Assembly: GCA_014650475.1 (NCBI GenBank)
Contig: BMVA01000017.1
Span: forward strand, 62,001 to 126,000
DNA from: Streptomyces albogriseolus
Lineage (GTDB): Bacteria > Actinomycetota > Actinomycetes > Streptomycetales > Streptomycetaceae
DNA: 64,000 bases
Direction: 5' to 3'
Below the pieces are notes generated by a model. The model was given only the letters and a program-made list of their open reading frames with translations. It was not told where the DNA came from and ran no database searches. Shown here piece by piece: positions 26,994 through 35,506 of the stretch. The position numbers and the translations under genes were made by a program. Each line of letters opens with the position of its first letter. The first letter of the stretch is position 1.

Positions 26994-27743
26994 ATGGTGG
27001 CCCCACCGGACAACGACGTGCTCTGGGCGCGCGCCCTGCGTTTCCGGCACGACGACGGCTCACCCGGCCTGAGCGGGGTCTCGCTCGGCGTCCGGGAGGG
27101 CGAGATCCTCGCCGTCTCAGGCCCGCGCGGCAGCGGCAAGTCGACCCTGCTGCGCTGCCTGTCCGGCCTGGTGCCCGCCGACGACGGCGAGGTCTGGTTC
27201 AACAGCGTGCCCGTGCACACGATGGGCCCGGCGGCCCGGGAGCGGCTGCGCCGCGACCGGTTCGGCTGGATCGACCCGGCCCCGGTGCTGGTGCCCGAGC
27301 TGAACGTCTGGGAGAACGCCGCGCTGCCCCTCATGCTGCGCGGCACCGGGCGGCGCCGCGCCAAGGCCGCCGCCGTGGAGTGGCTGGAGCGCCTGGACGT
27401 CGGCGACCGGGCGCGCAGGCATCCCGTGGAGCTGACGCACGCGGAGCGCCAGCGGGTGAGCATCGCCCGCGCGCTGGCCCCGGCGCCGTCGGTGCTGTTC
27501 GCCGACGAGCCGACCGCGCCGCTGCACCGCGTCGACCGCGCCCATGTGCTGCGCACCCTCACCACGGCGGCCCGCTCGCACGGCATCACCGTGGTCCTCG
27601 CGACCCACGACGCGCAGACCGCCGCCCTCGCCGACCGCACGGTGTCGCTGCTCGACGGGCGGTGCGTGCGGACCGTACACCTCCCCCCGGTCTCCGGACC
27701 GGCCGAGTCGGAAGGCCGGGCGGCGTGCTCGCTCTCCGTCTGA
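26994..27743 (+). CDS. ABC transporter ATP-binding protein with degenerate Q-loop and signature
   Basis: The 249-residue ATPase resembles the LolD/MacB group, which partners FtsX-like permeases. Walker A (GPRGSGKST) and Walker B (SVLFADEPTA) and the switch His (LATHDAQT) are intact. The Q-loop reads FGWIDPAPVL, with no Gln, and the signature reads LTHAERQRV instead of LSGGQ. This suggests altered or weak ATP cycling. ATG 26994 is preceded by GAGGTG; GTG 26985 is an alternative. It overlaps the permease gene by 19 bp. Confidence 0.8.
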   Translation: MVAPPDNDVLWARALRFRHDDGSPGLSGVSLGVREGEILAVSGPRGSGKSTLLRCLSGLVPADDGEVWFNSVPVHTMGPAARERLRRDRFGWIDPAPVLVPELNVWENAALPLMLRGTGRRRAKAAAVEWLERLDVGDRARRHPVELTHAERQRVSIARALAPAPSVLFADEPTAPLHRVDRAHVLRTLTTAARSHGITVVLATHDAQTAALADRTVSLLDGRCVRTVHLPPVSGPAESEGRAACSLSV

Positions 27744-29056
27744 GCCTCGGCGCCCGGCCCGCCGTCCAGGTCCGCCGGCTGCTCGTCGCGGGCGCCTCGG
27801 CCGGCACGGGCTTCCTGCTGCTGAGCGCCCTCGGCCACGCGCTGAGCCACCCCGACCCCGCCGCCTCCGTGCTCCGGCTGGCCTGGTGCACGGCCCCGCT
27901 GGCGGCCACCGTCTACCTCGCGGTCGCGGTCGCCCGCGCCGATCCGGCGACCCGGCCCCGGCCCGGTCTGTCGGCGGTCGGGCTCGGCCCGGTCAGGCTG
28001 ATGGCGATCTCCGCCGCGACCACGGCCGTGTCCTGCCTGCTGGGTTCGGCGCTGGCGCTGCTCGTCTTCCTCCAGGTGCGCGGCGACCTCACGGGGATGT
28101 CCCTCGGCGGGGGCGCACAGGAGTTCCTGGCCGCCGGGCGTCCCCTGCCGCTGCCGGCCGCGCTGACGCTGCTGGCCCTGGTGCCGCTGAGCGCGTCGGG
28201 GGCGGTGGCGGTGACGCTGCGGCCGCGCGAACCGGTGAAGGGCGCGGGCCGGGCGGCACGGGCGTACGGCCGGTTCGGCGCCTACCGGCGCACCCCGGTG
28301 CGGGAGTCCTTCGGCGCGTACGGGCGGTTCGGACGGCAGCTGGGGGCCGCGGCCCGCGGCCGGCGCACGGCCGCGGAGGCGCCCGCACAGGAGCAGGACG
28401 GCGCACCGGCCGGCGCGGCCGGGGATGCCGGTGCGGAGGCCGTCGACGGCTCCCCCGCCGTCGTCCCGCCGCCCGTGCCGACCGCGGCCCCGTCGGGTCT
28501 GCCCTGGGGCGTCGCGGTGCTCGCGGTGGGGCTGGCGGTGGAGGCGCTCACCAGCCGTACCGGCTCCGCGGACGGCCCGGCCGCGTTCCTCGGGCTGGCC
28601 CTGACCTCCCTCGGCCTGGCCCTGGTCGGCCCCGGGCTCACCCATCTGTGCGGGCGGCTGCTCCAGGCCGTGCGGCCGGGCGCGCTGCGGCTGCTGGCCG
28701 GGCGGGTGCTGATGACGGAGGCGACGCGCATCGGACGCCCGCTGGGCGTGGTCTGCGCGGTGGTGTCGGCCGCGTACACGATGGCGTCGCTGCACGACCC
28801 GGACGACCCGTCGGCCGGTCCGCTCGTGGTGCTCGGCGTGCTGCTGGTGGCCGGCTGCACGGTGGCGACGCTGCTCACGGCGGCCGTCGAGGCGAAGCAG
28901 GCGCACGCGGACACCACCGCCTCGCTGCGGCGGCTGGGGGCGCCCGCGGGGACGCTGCGCCGGGCCGCCTCCCTGCGCGCGGGTGCGCTGCTCGCCCTGT
29001 TCGGGCCGCTCACCGTGGCGGTGGCCGAGCTGTCGGCGTGGCCGCTGGGCGGCTGA
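27725..29056 (+). CDS. FtsX-like ABC permease
   Basis: The 443-residue membrane protein has about eight hydrophobic segments. A long Ala/Pro/Gly-rich loop lies at about 195-255, with repeated AYGRFGAYRR-type sequence (three RAYGRFG-like copies). The closing segment LRRLGAPAGTLRRAASLRAG is shaped like the coupling region of FtsX/MacB permeases (quoted to show RRLGAPAGTLRRA). GTG 27725 lies inside the end of the ATPase gene and follows GGAAGG. The two genes form one transporter. What it moves is unknown; lipoprotein or antibiotic export are family precedents. Confidence 0.75.
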   Translation: MLALRLSLGARPAVQVRRLLVAGASAGTGFLLLSALGHALSHPDPAASVLRLAWCTAPLAATVYLAVAVARADPATRPRPGLSAVGLGPVRLMAISAATTAVSCLLGSALALLVFLQVRGDLTGMSLGGGAQEFLAAGRPLPLPAALTLLALVPLSASGAVAVTLRPREPVKGAGRAARAYGRFGAYRRTPVRESFGAYGRFGRQLGAAARGRRTAAEAPAQEQDGAPAGAAGDAGAEAVDGSPAVVPPPVPTAAPSGLPWGVAVLAVGLAVEALTSRTGSADGPAAFLGLALTSLGLALVGPGLTHLCGRLLQAVRPGALRLLAGRVLMTEATRIGRPLGVVCAVVSAAYTMASLHDPDDPSAGPLVVLGVLLVAGCTVATLLTAAVEAKQAHADTTASLRRLGAPAGTLRRAASLRAGALLALFGPLTVAVAELSAWPLGG

Positions 29057-29156
29057 GCGGAGACGGTCGAAGAATTCTTTCCCCGGGCGCGATGAGTTCC
29101 GCGCGGCCCTCCGGTCTACCCCCTCGAACGGCAACGACACAAGGAGAGGCCCCGTC

Positions 29157-29564
29157 ATGTACCAGCAGATGATCTTCGTGAACCTGCCCGTCGAGGACAT
29201 CGACGCGTCGCGGAGGTTCTACACGGCGCTCGGCTACTCCATCAACGAGCGGTTCAGCGACGAGTCCACCGCGTCCGTCGTGATCAGCGACACGATCATC
29301 GCGATGCTGCTGACGAAGGAGAAGTACGCGCAGTTCACGAAGAAGGAGATCGCGGACGCCCGCAAGAGCAGCGAGGTGCTGCTGGCGCTGAGCGCCGAGA
29401 GCCGGGAGAAGGTCGACGAGCTGGTGGAGAAGGCGCTGGCGGCGGGCGGCTCCGTGGCCGGCGACACCCAGGACCTCGGCTTCATGTACGGCCGGTCCTT
29501 CGACGACCCCGACGGCCACACCTGGGAGGTCGTCTGGATGGACCCGGCGGCCGTGGAGGGCTGA
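29157..29564 (+). CDS. VOC-superfamily (glyoxalase/bleomycin-resistance fold) protein
   Basis: The 135-residue protein fits a two-module VOC fold: VNLPVEDIDASRRFYTALGY at the N-terminus and DDPDGHTWEVVWMDP at the C-terminus. The latter holds the metal-ligand Glu typical of the family. It belongs to the small soluble glyoxalase-like group with no fixed activity. ATG 29157 follows AAGGAG at 10 bases. It is a single gene, followed by a strong hairpin. Confidence 0.85.
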   Translation: MYQQMIFVNLPVEDIDASRRFYTALGYSINERFSDESTASVVISDTIIAMLLTKEKYAQFTKKEIADARKSSEVLLALSAESREKVDELVEKALAAGGSVAGDTQDLGFMYGRSFDDPDGHTWEVVWMDPAAVEG

Positions 29565-29587
29565 CGGCCCGTCGCCGAACCGGACCT

Positions 29588-29629
29588 GGCAGGGGCGGGG
29601 TGCTCGCGGAAGCGCGCCCCGCCCCTGCC
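29588..29629 (+). terminator. Terminator of the VOC gene
   Basis: GGCAGGGGCGGGG pairs with CCCCGCCCCTGCC across a loop of about 16 bases, 24 bp after the VOC stop codon. The stem is perfect. Confidence 0.8.
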
Positions 29630-29823
29630 GCGTTCCCGGGCGTCGGCGGGCCAACGTAGGCTGGTGACAGTCTTGTTGATTCCCGCGTACGCCAACTGGC
29701 CCTCCGTACACGTTCGGTGACCGATCTCGGACGCTGCGGCCGGATCGATGCGGTCCCAAGGGCGGGTAAACGTCCGGGTGGTTAACAAATAGGCAAAGCC
29801 GGGGCCCCCGGTAGGCATATGCG

Positions 29824-29851
29824 TTGACACTACTTATGCGGCGCTTATAGA
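29824..29851 (+). promoter_or_regulatory. Near-consensus sigma-70-type promoter of the LAETG surface protein
   Basis: TTGACA (29824-29829) and TATAGA (29846-29851) are separated by 16 bp, unusually close to consensus for Streptomyces. They precede the surface-protein gene by about 80 bp. A HrdB-dependent, strongly expressed gene is suggested. Confidence 0.7.
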
Positions 29852-29932
29852 CCTGGGAGCCTCACGGGAGTGCTGATTCTTCATCACCTCTCCCTCAACC
29901 CCCCTCATTTGCGCATCATGTAAAGGACAAAC

Positions 29933-30634
29933 GTGGCAGTTCTGTCCGTTTCACGCCGTACCGTGACCCGCTCCGTGCGCGCCCTCGGTGTCGTCTCCGC
30001 GACCGCCGCGCTCGCGCTCGGTGCCGCCGGCAACGCCGCGGCGTGCAACATCAACGAGTTCTCGGCCGAGGCCAAGTGCGACGGTGACAAGGGCGTCATC
30101 ACCGTCACCGACGTCGACCCGGCCGGCGTCCCCGCCACCGTGACCGTGTTCCTCCAGAACAATGGCGCCGACATCGAGAAGATCGGCGAGCAGGTGGTCC
30201 GGGGTTCCAAGGAGGGCACCACCATCACCTTCGAGGAGGACTGGAAGCCCAACGCCGAGTACCGCATCCACGTCACGGCCAAGCCGTTCGTGGACGAGGA
30301 CATCAAGCCGAACCTGATCACGCCGTCGACGCCGTGCAAGGAGGACGAGGAGTCCCCGTCCCCCGAGCCCACGCCGTCGGAGGAGACCTCGGCCCCGGCC
30401 GAGGAGAGCGAGGAGCCGACCCCGGCCCCGTCGGAGAGCGAGAGCGAGAGCGCCGCTCCCCCGGCGGACACGTCGGACAACGCCCCCTCCCCGGCCGGTG
30501 AGTCCAACCTCGCCGAGACCGGCGCCAACTCCAACACCGGTCTGATCGCCGGTGTCGCGGCCGCCCTGGTCGCGCTCGGTGGCGGCGCGGTCTTCTTCGG
30601 CATGCGCCGCCGCGGGGCGAACAGCCAGCGCTGA
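29933..30634 (+). CDS. Secreted sortase-anchored surface protein with LAETG signal
   Basis: The 233-residue precursor has a signal peptide ending around ...AGNAAA (residue 37) and an extracellular domain of about 90 residues with two Cys. An acidic Ser/Pro/Glu stalk (about 140-195) follows. The C-terminal sorting signal is LAETG, a hydrophobic helix and an RRRGANSQR tail. LAXTG signals are used by class E sortases in Streptomyces, as with chaplins. GTG 29933 follows AAAGGA at 6 bases. The role of the globular domain is not known. A terminator hairpin ends the transcript. Confidence 0.87.
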   Translation: MAVLSVSRRTVTRSVRALGVVSATAALALGAAGNAAACNINEFSAEAKCDGDKGVITVTDVDPAGVPATVTVFLQNNGADIEKIGEQVVRGSKEGTTITFEEDWKPNAEYRIHVTAKPFVDEDIKPNLITPSTPCKEDEESPSPEPTPSEETSAPAEESEEPTPAPSESESESAAPPADTSDNAPSPAGESNLAETGANSNTGLIAGVAAALVALGGGAVFFGMRRRGANSQR

Positions 30635-30652
30635 CGCCTCACGGAACCGCCT

Positions 30653-30683
30653 GCGGCCCGTCCCCGAACCGGGGGCGGGCCGC
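30653..30683. terminator. Bidirectional hairpin
   Basis: GCGGCCCGTCCCC pairs with GGGGGCGGGCCGC (one G-T pair) across five bases. It lies between the LAETG gene and the convergent isomerase-like gene and can serve both. Confidence 0.75.
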
Positions 30684-30701
30684 TCGCCGTTGCCGTACCG
30701 G

Positions 30702-31499
30702 TCAGCCGAACGTGGCCCGTTCCAGCCAGTGTTCGAGCACCGCGCGCTCGCCGAGCACCTCGATGCGGGGGTGGTCCAGCGGGATGCGGCGGTAGAAGGC
30801 CAGCAGCACCCAGGTGAGCGGACCGCGCAGTGCGACCGTGGCCTTCTCGTGGCCGTGACTCCAGGACACCCCCTCCTCGTCCAGCCTGATCAGCCACTCC
30901 GCCGCTACGCCGGGGGCGGTGTCGGTGGCGTGCAGGTGGATCGTGCGCAGGGGTCCGCGCAGCCCGTGCACCTCGTCGTCGGGCAGCGTCCGCTGCGCCC
31001 ACTCCACGATCTCCAGCCACTCGTCGACCGCGTCGGCGGCCACCTCGGGCGCGACCTCGTAGGGCAGTCCGGCGGCGAGCCTGGCGTCCGCCCGGTGCAC
31101 GGTCACCTCGTGGGTCACACGGCGGGCCCAGAAGCCGGCGTTCTCGATGCCCGCCCAGCTCCACACCCGCGCGTCAGGACCCGCCTCCCGCAGCGCGGAG
31201 ACGACCAGGTCACCGCTCTCCGCCAGCCAGGCGTCCAGCGCGGCGGCGTCCCCGCGCGCCCTGGGCCCCTCGAAGCCCGGCACGTCCTCCTCCCGGGCCT
31301 CCTTCCCGGCCCCGGTCCGCACCATCAGGGCCACCCAACGCAGGGCGCCGCCGAGGTGCCGTACGAGCTGTTCCACGGACCAGTCGGGCGTGGTCGGCAC
31401 CGTGCGGGACAGGTCCGTCCCGGAGGTCACCACCGCCCTCAACTGCCCGGTCTGACGGGCGATCTCGTCGCAGTAGCGTGCGTGTGCGAGTCGTGTCAT
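30702..31499 (-). CDS. Maleylpyruvate isomerase-family, mycothiol-dependent protein
   Basis: The 265-residue protein belongs to the DinB-like mycothiol-dependent family (MDMPI, TIGR03083 type). The N-terminal four-helix region carries WSVEQLVRHLGG. The later RRVTHEVTVHRADA contains the His residues that bind metal in the family, and a C-terminal SCP2-like part follows. Members use mycothiol in isomerase or transferase reactions; most actinobacterial copies have no assigned substrate. ATG 31499 (MTRLAHARYC) was chosen over 31508 by position relative to the domain. It stands alone between convergent and tandem neighbours. Confidence 0.83.
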   Translation of the reverse strand: MTRLAHARYCDEIARQTGQLRAVVTSGTDLSRTVPTTPDWSVEQLVRHLGGALRWVALMVRTGAGKEAREEDVPGFEGPRARGDAAALDAWLAESGDLVVSALREAGPDARVWSWAGIENAGFWARRVTHEVTVHRADARLAAGLPYEVAPEVAADAVDEWLEIVEWAQRTLPDDEVHGLRGPLRTIHLHATDTAPGVAAEWLIRLDEEGVSWSHGHEKATVALRGPLTWVLLAFYRRIPLDHPRIEVLGERAVLEHWLERATFG

Positions 31500-31523
31500 G
31501 CCGCTCACCCTAGGCAGCGGTGA

Positions 31524-32555
31524 TCAGCCCAGCACAGCGATTTCCGCGCCGTCGAACTCCACGCCGGTGACGTCCCCGACGTCCGGGGCCTCCCTCAGGG
31601 CGCAGGCCGCCTCCAGCGGGGGCGCGTCCTCCGGCTGCAGGCGCACGGCGACATGGGTGCCGCGGAAGGTGCGCGCGGTCACCGTGCAGCGCAGTCCCTC
31701 CCCGGCCGGGACCAGCCGGACCCCGGCGGGCCGGACCAGCAGCGGCCGCGTGCCCCCGGGGGCGTCCGGCGGCACCGGGACCTTGCCCCAGGGGGTGACG
31801 GCGACGCCGTCGGCGACGGCCGCCTCGACCACGTTCTCGAAGCCGAGGAAGCGCGCCACGAAGGCGTCGGCGGGCCGCTGCCACACCTCGAGCGGCGTGC
31901 CGGACTGGGCGATCCGGCCGTCGCGCATCACCACCACCCGGTCGGCCAGCGCGAACGCCTCGCCCTGGTCGTGCGTCACGGCCAGCACGGTGGTGCCCAG
32001 CCGGCCGAACAGCTCGCGCAGTTCGACGACCAGCCGCTCCCTGAGCGACCGGTCGAGCTGTCCGAGCGGCTCGTCGAGCATCAGCAGCCGCGGGCTGGGC
32101 GCGAGCGCACGGGCCAGCGCCACCCGCTGCTGCTCGCCCCCGGACAGGGCGGCGACGGCCCGCCCGGACGCCCCGGGCAGCCCGACCAGCTCCAGCAACT
32201 CGCCCATGCGCCGGTGCTGTTCATCACGCGGCGCGCCGTGCATGCGCAGGCCGAAGGCCACGTTGCCGCCCACGTCCCGCTGCGGGAACAGCTGATGGTC
32301 CTGGAACATCAGCCCGACGCCCCGCCTGTGCGCGGGGACGCCCGCCTGGTCCCGCCCGTCGAGCAGGATGCGCCCGGCGTCCAGGGGCTGGAGTCCGGCG
32401 ACCGCGCGCAGCAGCGTGGACTTGCCGCTGCCGCTGGGCCCGAGCACGCACACGATCTCGTGCTCGGCGACGCCGAGGCCGACGGCGTCCAGCGCGGCCC
32501 GCCCGCCGAAGCGCACGGTCGCGTCCTCGAGGCTCAGCAGGCTGTCCGTGGCCAT
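31524..32555 (-). CDS. Thiamine ABC transporter ATP-binding protein (ThiQ-like)
   Basis: The 343-residue ATPase has a complete set of motifs: Walker A GPSGSGKST, Q-loop MFQDHQLFPQ, signature LSGGEQQRV, Walker B LMLDEPLGQLD and switch His VTHDQGEAF. A C-terminal TOBE-like part follows. By sequence alone it fits the ThiQ/FbpC/PotA group. The TPP riboswitch in front of the three-gene operon points to thiamine or a thiamine precursor as substrate. It starts 1 bp after the permease stop. Confidence 0.85.
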   Translation of the reverse strand: MATDSLLSLEDATVRFGGRAALDAVGLGVAEHEIVCVLGPSGSGKSTLLRAVAGLQPLDAGRILLDGRDQAGVPAHRRGVGLMFQDHQLFPQRDVGGNVAFGLRMHGAPRDEQHRRMGELLELVGLPGASGRAVAALSGGEQQRVALARALAPSPRLLMLDEPLGQLDRSLRERLVVELRELFGRLGTTVLAVTHDQGEAFALADRVVVMRDGRIAQSGTPLEVWQRPADAFVARFLGFENVVEAAVADGVAVTPWGKVPVPPDAPGGTRPLLVRPAGVRLVPAGEGLRCTVTARTFRGTHVAVRLQPEDAPPLEAACALREAPDVGDVTGVEFDGAEIAVLG

Positions 32556-34211
32556 CTAGAACTCCCCCGTCCGGTCGGTCCGCAGCCGCTCCAGCACCAG
32601 CAGAGCCACGGCGCACACGATCATCAGAATCGTCGACAGGGCCATCGCCTGCCCGTAGTTGAGGTCCCCGGGCCGTCCCAGCAGCCGCGCCACGGCCACC
32701 GGCAGGGTGGGGTTGTCCGGCCGCGCGATGAACACCGTCGCCCCGAACTCCCCGAGGGACACGGCGAAGGCGAACCCGGCGGCGATCAGCAGCGCCCGCC
32801 GCACCAGCGGCAGGTCCACCTCCCGCCACGCCCGCCACGGCGACGCTCCCAGCACCGACGCCGCCTCCCGCAGCCGCACGTCCACCGCCCGCAGCACCGG
32901 CAGCATGGTCCGTACGACGAAGGGGACGCCGACCAGCGCCTGCGCGAGCGGCACCAGGATCCAGGAGGCGCGCAGGTCCAGCGGGGGTTCGTCGAGGGCG
33001 ATCAGAAAGCCGAAGCCGACGGTCACCGCGGAGACGCCGAGGGGCAGCATCAGCAGCGCGTCGAAGCCGCGGACCAGCCGTCCCGCGTCGCGCCGGGTCA
33101 GTGCGACGGCGGCGAGACCGCCGATCACCACGGCGATCACGGTGGCGGCGACGGCGTAGCTCAGGGAGTTGCCGATCGCCTCGATCGGGGCGACCAGGAA
33201 GACCCCGCCGTCGGCCTCGGTGAGCGCCCGGTAGTAGGCGAGGCCGGCGCTGCCGAAGGAGCGCTGCACCAGCACGGCGAGCGGCAGCAGGAGGAGCACG
33301 ACGACCGTGGCGACGACCCCGCCGAGCAGCGCCCACTGCCCGGCGCCGCGCGGGGGGCGTGCGGTCACCGAGGCGTCGACCAGCCGCAGCGCGGTCTCAC
33401 GGCGCCGCACGGTCCAGGCGTGCAGGGCCAGGATCGCACCCACGGCGACGAACTGGATCAGCGTGAGGACGGCGGCCGTGGACAGGTCGAAGAGGTCGGC
33501 GGTCTGCCGGTAGATCTCCACCTCCAGGGTGGAGAAGGCGGGCCCGCCGAGGATCTGCACCACCCCGAACGAGGTGAAGGTGAAAAGGAAGACCATCAGC
33601 GCGGCGGCGGCCACGGCGGGCGCGAGCGCCGGGAGGGTGACGGTGCGCCAGGCGGTGAGACGGGAGGCGCCGAGCATCCGCGCCGCCTCCTCCTGCCGCG
33701 GGTCGAGCTGTGCCCACAGCCCGCCCACGGTGCGGACGACCACGGCGTAGTTGAAGAAGACGTGCGCGAGGAGGATCGCCCAGACCGTGGTGTCGAGGCG
33801 CGCGCCCCACAGCTCGTCGAGCAGTCCGCCGCGCCCGACGAGCGCCATGAACGCCGTGCCGACGACGACCGTCGGCAGCACGAACGGCACGGTGATCACC
33901 GCGCGGAGCACCTGTTTGCCGGGGAAGTCGAACCGGGCCAGGGCGTAGGCGCCGGGCAGGGCGATCACCAGGGTGAGGGCCGTGGAGACGAGTGCCTGCC
34001 AGAGGGTGAACCACAGCACCTGGCGGACGTCGGACTGGGCCAGCACGTCCGCGATCCGCCCGGGCTGCCAGCCGCCGTCGGCCTTCAGCCCCCGGGCGAC
34101 GATCGCGGCGACCGGGTAGGCGAAGAAGACGGCGAAGAACGCGGCCGGCACGGCCATCGGGCCGAGCCGGGCCGCGTTCCGGCGCCACCGGCCGGTGCGC
34201 CGCGGGCTCAC
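32556..34211 (-). CDS. Thiamine ABC transporter permease, two-domain (ThiP-like)
   Basis: The 551-residue protein carries two consecutive permease domains, about 12 helices, each with an EAA-type loop (EEAARMLGASRLTAW near 150 and REAASVLGASPWRAW near 440). This duplicated layout is normal for ThiP and FbpB. GTG 34211 overlaps the stop of the binding-protein gene (GTGA), a translational coupling that decides the start; a longer in-frame version from 34244 would run into that gene. The riboswitch context supports thiamine import. Confidence 0.87.
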   Translation of the reverse strand: MSPRRTGRWRRNAARLGPMAVPAAFFAVFFAYPVAAIVARGLKADGGWQPGRIADVLAQSDVRQVLWFTLWQALVSTALTLVIALPGAYALARFDFPGKQVLRAVITVPFVLPTVVVGTAFMALVGRGGLLDELWGARLDTTVWAILLAHVFFNYAVVVRTVGGLWAQLDPRQEEAARMLGASRLTAWRTVTLPALAPAVAAAALMVFLFTFTSFGVVQILGGPAFSTLEVEIYRQTADLFDLSTAAVLTLIQFVAVGAILALHAWTVRRRETALRLVDASVTARPPRGAGQWALLGGVVATVVVLLLLPLAVLVQRSFGSAGLAYYRALTEADGGVFLVAPIEAIGNSLSYAVAATVIAVVIGGLAAVALTRRDAGRLVRGFDALLMLPLGVSAVTVGFGFLIALDEPPLDLRASWILVPLAQALVGVPFVVRTMLPVLRAVDVRLREAASVLGASPWRAWREVDLPLVRRALLIAAGFAFAVSLGEFGATVFIARPDNPTLPVAVARLLGRPGDLNYGQAMALSTILMIVCAVALLVLERLRTDRTGEF

Positions 34212-35296
34212 TTCAGTACGAGCGAGGTCCACGACTTGACCCACTGGTCACGGTTCTCGGCGATCTTCGCCGGGTCCATGGTCCGCGGCTCCTTCGCCTG
34301 CGGCCCGAACGTCACGAACTCCTCGGGCACCTGCGCGCCCTCGCGCACCGGGTAGACGAACATGTTGAGCGGCATGTCCTCCTGGAAGCTCTCGCCGGTC
34401 ATGAAGTCCAGCAGCGCCTTGCCGCCCTCGGGGTTCTCGGCGTTGCTCAGCAGGCCCGCGTACTCGACCTGCCGGAAGCAGGTGCCCTCGGCGACGCCGG
34501 TGGGCGCCGTGTCGGGCCGCGGGTCGGCGTAGATCACCTCGGCGGGCGGCGAGGAGGCGTACGACACGACGAGCGGGCGGTCGGCCTTGGCCTTCTTGCC
34601 GCCGGCCGAGCCGGAGAACTCCTCGTTGTACGCCTGCTCCCAGCCGTCGACGACCTTGACGCCGTTGGCCTTCAGCTTCTTCCAGTAGTCCTCCCACCCC
34701 TCGTCCCCGTACTCGGCGGCGGTGCCGAGCAGGAACCCGAGGCCGGGCGAGGAGGTGGCGGCGTTCTCGACGACGAGGAGGTCCTTGTACTCGGGCTTGA
34801 CCAGGTCGTCGAAGGTCTTCGGCGGGGTCAGCTTCTTCTTCTCGAACCACGCCTTGTCGTAGTTGACGCACACGTCGCCGGTGTCGACGGGGGTCACCCG
34901 GTGCTTGTCCTCGTCGACCCGGTACTCGGGCAGGACCTGGTCGGAGCCCTTGGCCTCGTAGGACTGGAAGAGACCGTTGTCGAGGGCGCGGGACAGCAGC
35001 GTGTTGTCGACGCCGAAGAAGACGTCGCCCTGGGGGTTGTCCTTGGTCAGGATCGCCTTGTTCACGGCCTGGCCGGCGTCGCCGTCCTTGAGGACCTTGA
35101 GCTGGTAGCCGGACTGCTTCTCGAAGGCGGCGACGACGTCCTCGGACACGGCCCATGAGTTGTGACTGACGAGGGTCACGGTCCTGGAGCCCTCGCCGCT
35201 GCCCCCGCTGCCGTCCCCGCCGGACGACCCGCAGGCGGACAGCGTGACGAGCCCCAGCCCGACGGCCAGGACGGTGACCTTCTTGGTGATGCCCAC
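34208..35296 (-). CDS. thiB: Thiamine ABC transporter substrate-binding lipoprotein (ThiB-like)
   Basis: The 362-residue precursor has a lipoprotein signal with lipobox LSAC (Cys near residue 22), a Gly/Ser linker, and then a type-2 periplasmic-binding fold of the ThiB group (SHNSWAVSEDVV, FFGVDNTLLSRAL, TPVDTGDVCVNYDKAW). GTG 35296 is preceded by AGGAGG at 8 bases. The gene is directly downstream of a TPP riboswitch, and the permease and ATPase follow. The operon thus makes a thiamine importer that is shut off when TPP is plentiful. Confidence 0.92.
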   Translation of the reverse strand: MGITKKVTVLAVGLGLVTLSACGSSGGDGSGGSGEGSRTVTLVSHNSWAVSEDVVAAFEKQSGYQLKVLKDGDAGQAVNKAILTKDNPQGDVFFGVDNTLLSRALDNGLFQSYEAKGSDQVLPEYRVDEDKHRVTPVDTGDVCVNYDKAWFEKKKLTPPKTFDDLVKPEYKDLLVVENAATSSPGLGFLLGTAAEYGDEGWEDYWKKLKANGVKVVDGWEQAYNEEFSGSAGGKKAKADRPLVVSYASSPPAEVIYADPRPDTAPTGVAEGTCFRQVEYAGLLSNAENPEGGKALLDFMTGESFQEDMPLNMFVYPVREGAQVPEEFVTFGPQAKEPRTMDPAKIAENRDQWVKSWTSLVLK

Positions 35297-35330
35297 TTGA
35301 TTCCTCCTGGAGTGACCAGGAAGAGACGCG

Positions 35331-35369
35331 GCCCTGCCCGGAACCCCTGGGCGGGGTCCCGGGCAGGGC
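35331..35369 (-). terminator. Hairpin between TPP riboswitch and thiB (likely expression platform)
   Basis: GCCCTGCCCGG pairs with CCGGGCAGGGC, and the inner ACCCC with GGGGT, about 25 bases after the aptamer and 35 bases before the thiB start. It can act as a riboswitch-controlled terminator. No T-run follows, so control of translation is also possible. Confidence 0.6.
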
Positions 35370-35393
35370 GCAACAGCTCGAGTGATGACCGAT

Positions 35394-35475
35394 CTCCCTA
35401 CCCAGAATGACCTGGGCCAGGTTCGGAGGGTCTGCGGCCGGTGCCGCACTCTCAGCGCTGTGGCGCTCCCCTGTC
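35394..35475 (-). promoter_or_regulatory. TPP riboswitch (THI element)
   Basis: Read on the reverse strand, the stretch shows the conserved blocks of the TPP aptamer in order: GGGGAGC at the start, GCTGAGAGTGC, the GACCC block, GAACCTGG, and the closing GGGTAGGGAG. The P1, P2/P3 and P4/P5 halves can be paired. It precedes thiB and explains the whole operon. Very high similarity to known aptamers by eye. Confidence 0.95.
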
Positions 35476-35506
35476 GGAATATGCAGATGTGTTGACGCCG
35501 GTCAGA

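Larger units (their letters stand above)
29565..29932. other. Intergenic region with terminator and promoter
   Basis: The 368 bp hold no gene. A strong hairpin lies at 29588-29629 and a near-consensus promoter at 29824-29851 (own entries). The stretch from about 29765 to 29850 is notably AT-rich for this genome. The promoter leaves an untranslated leader of about 75 nt before the GTG at 29933. Confidence 0.6.
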
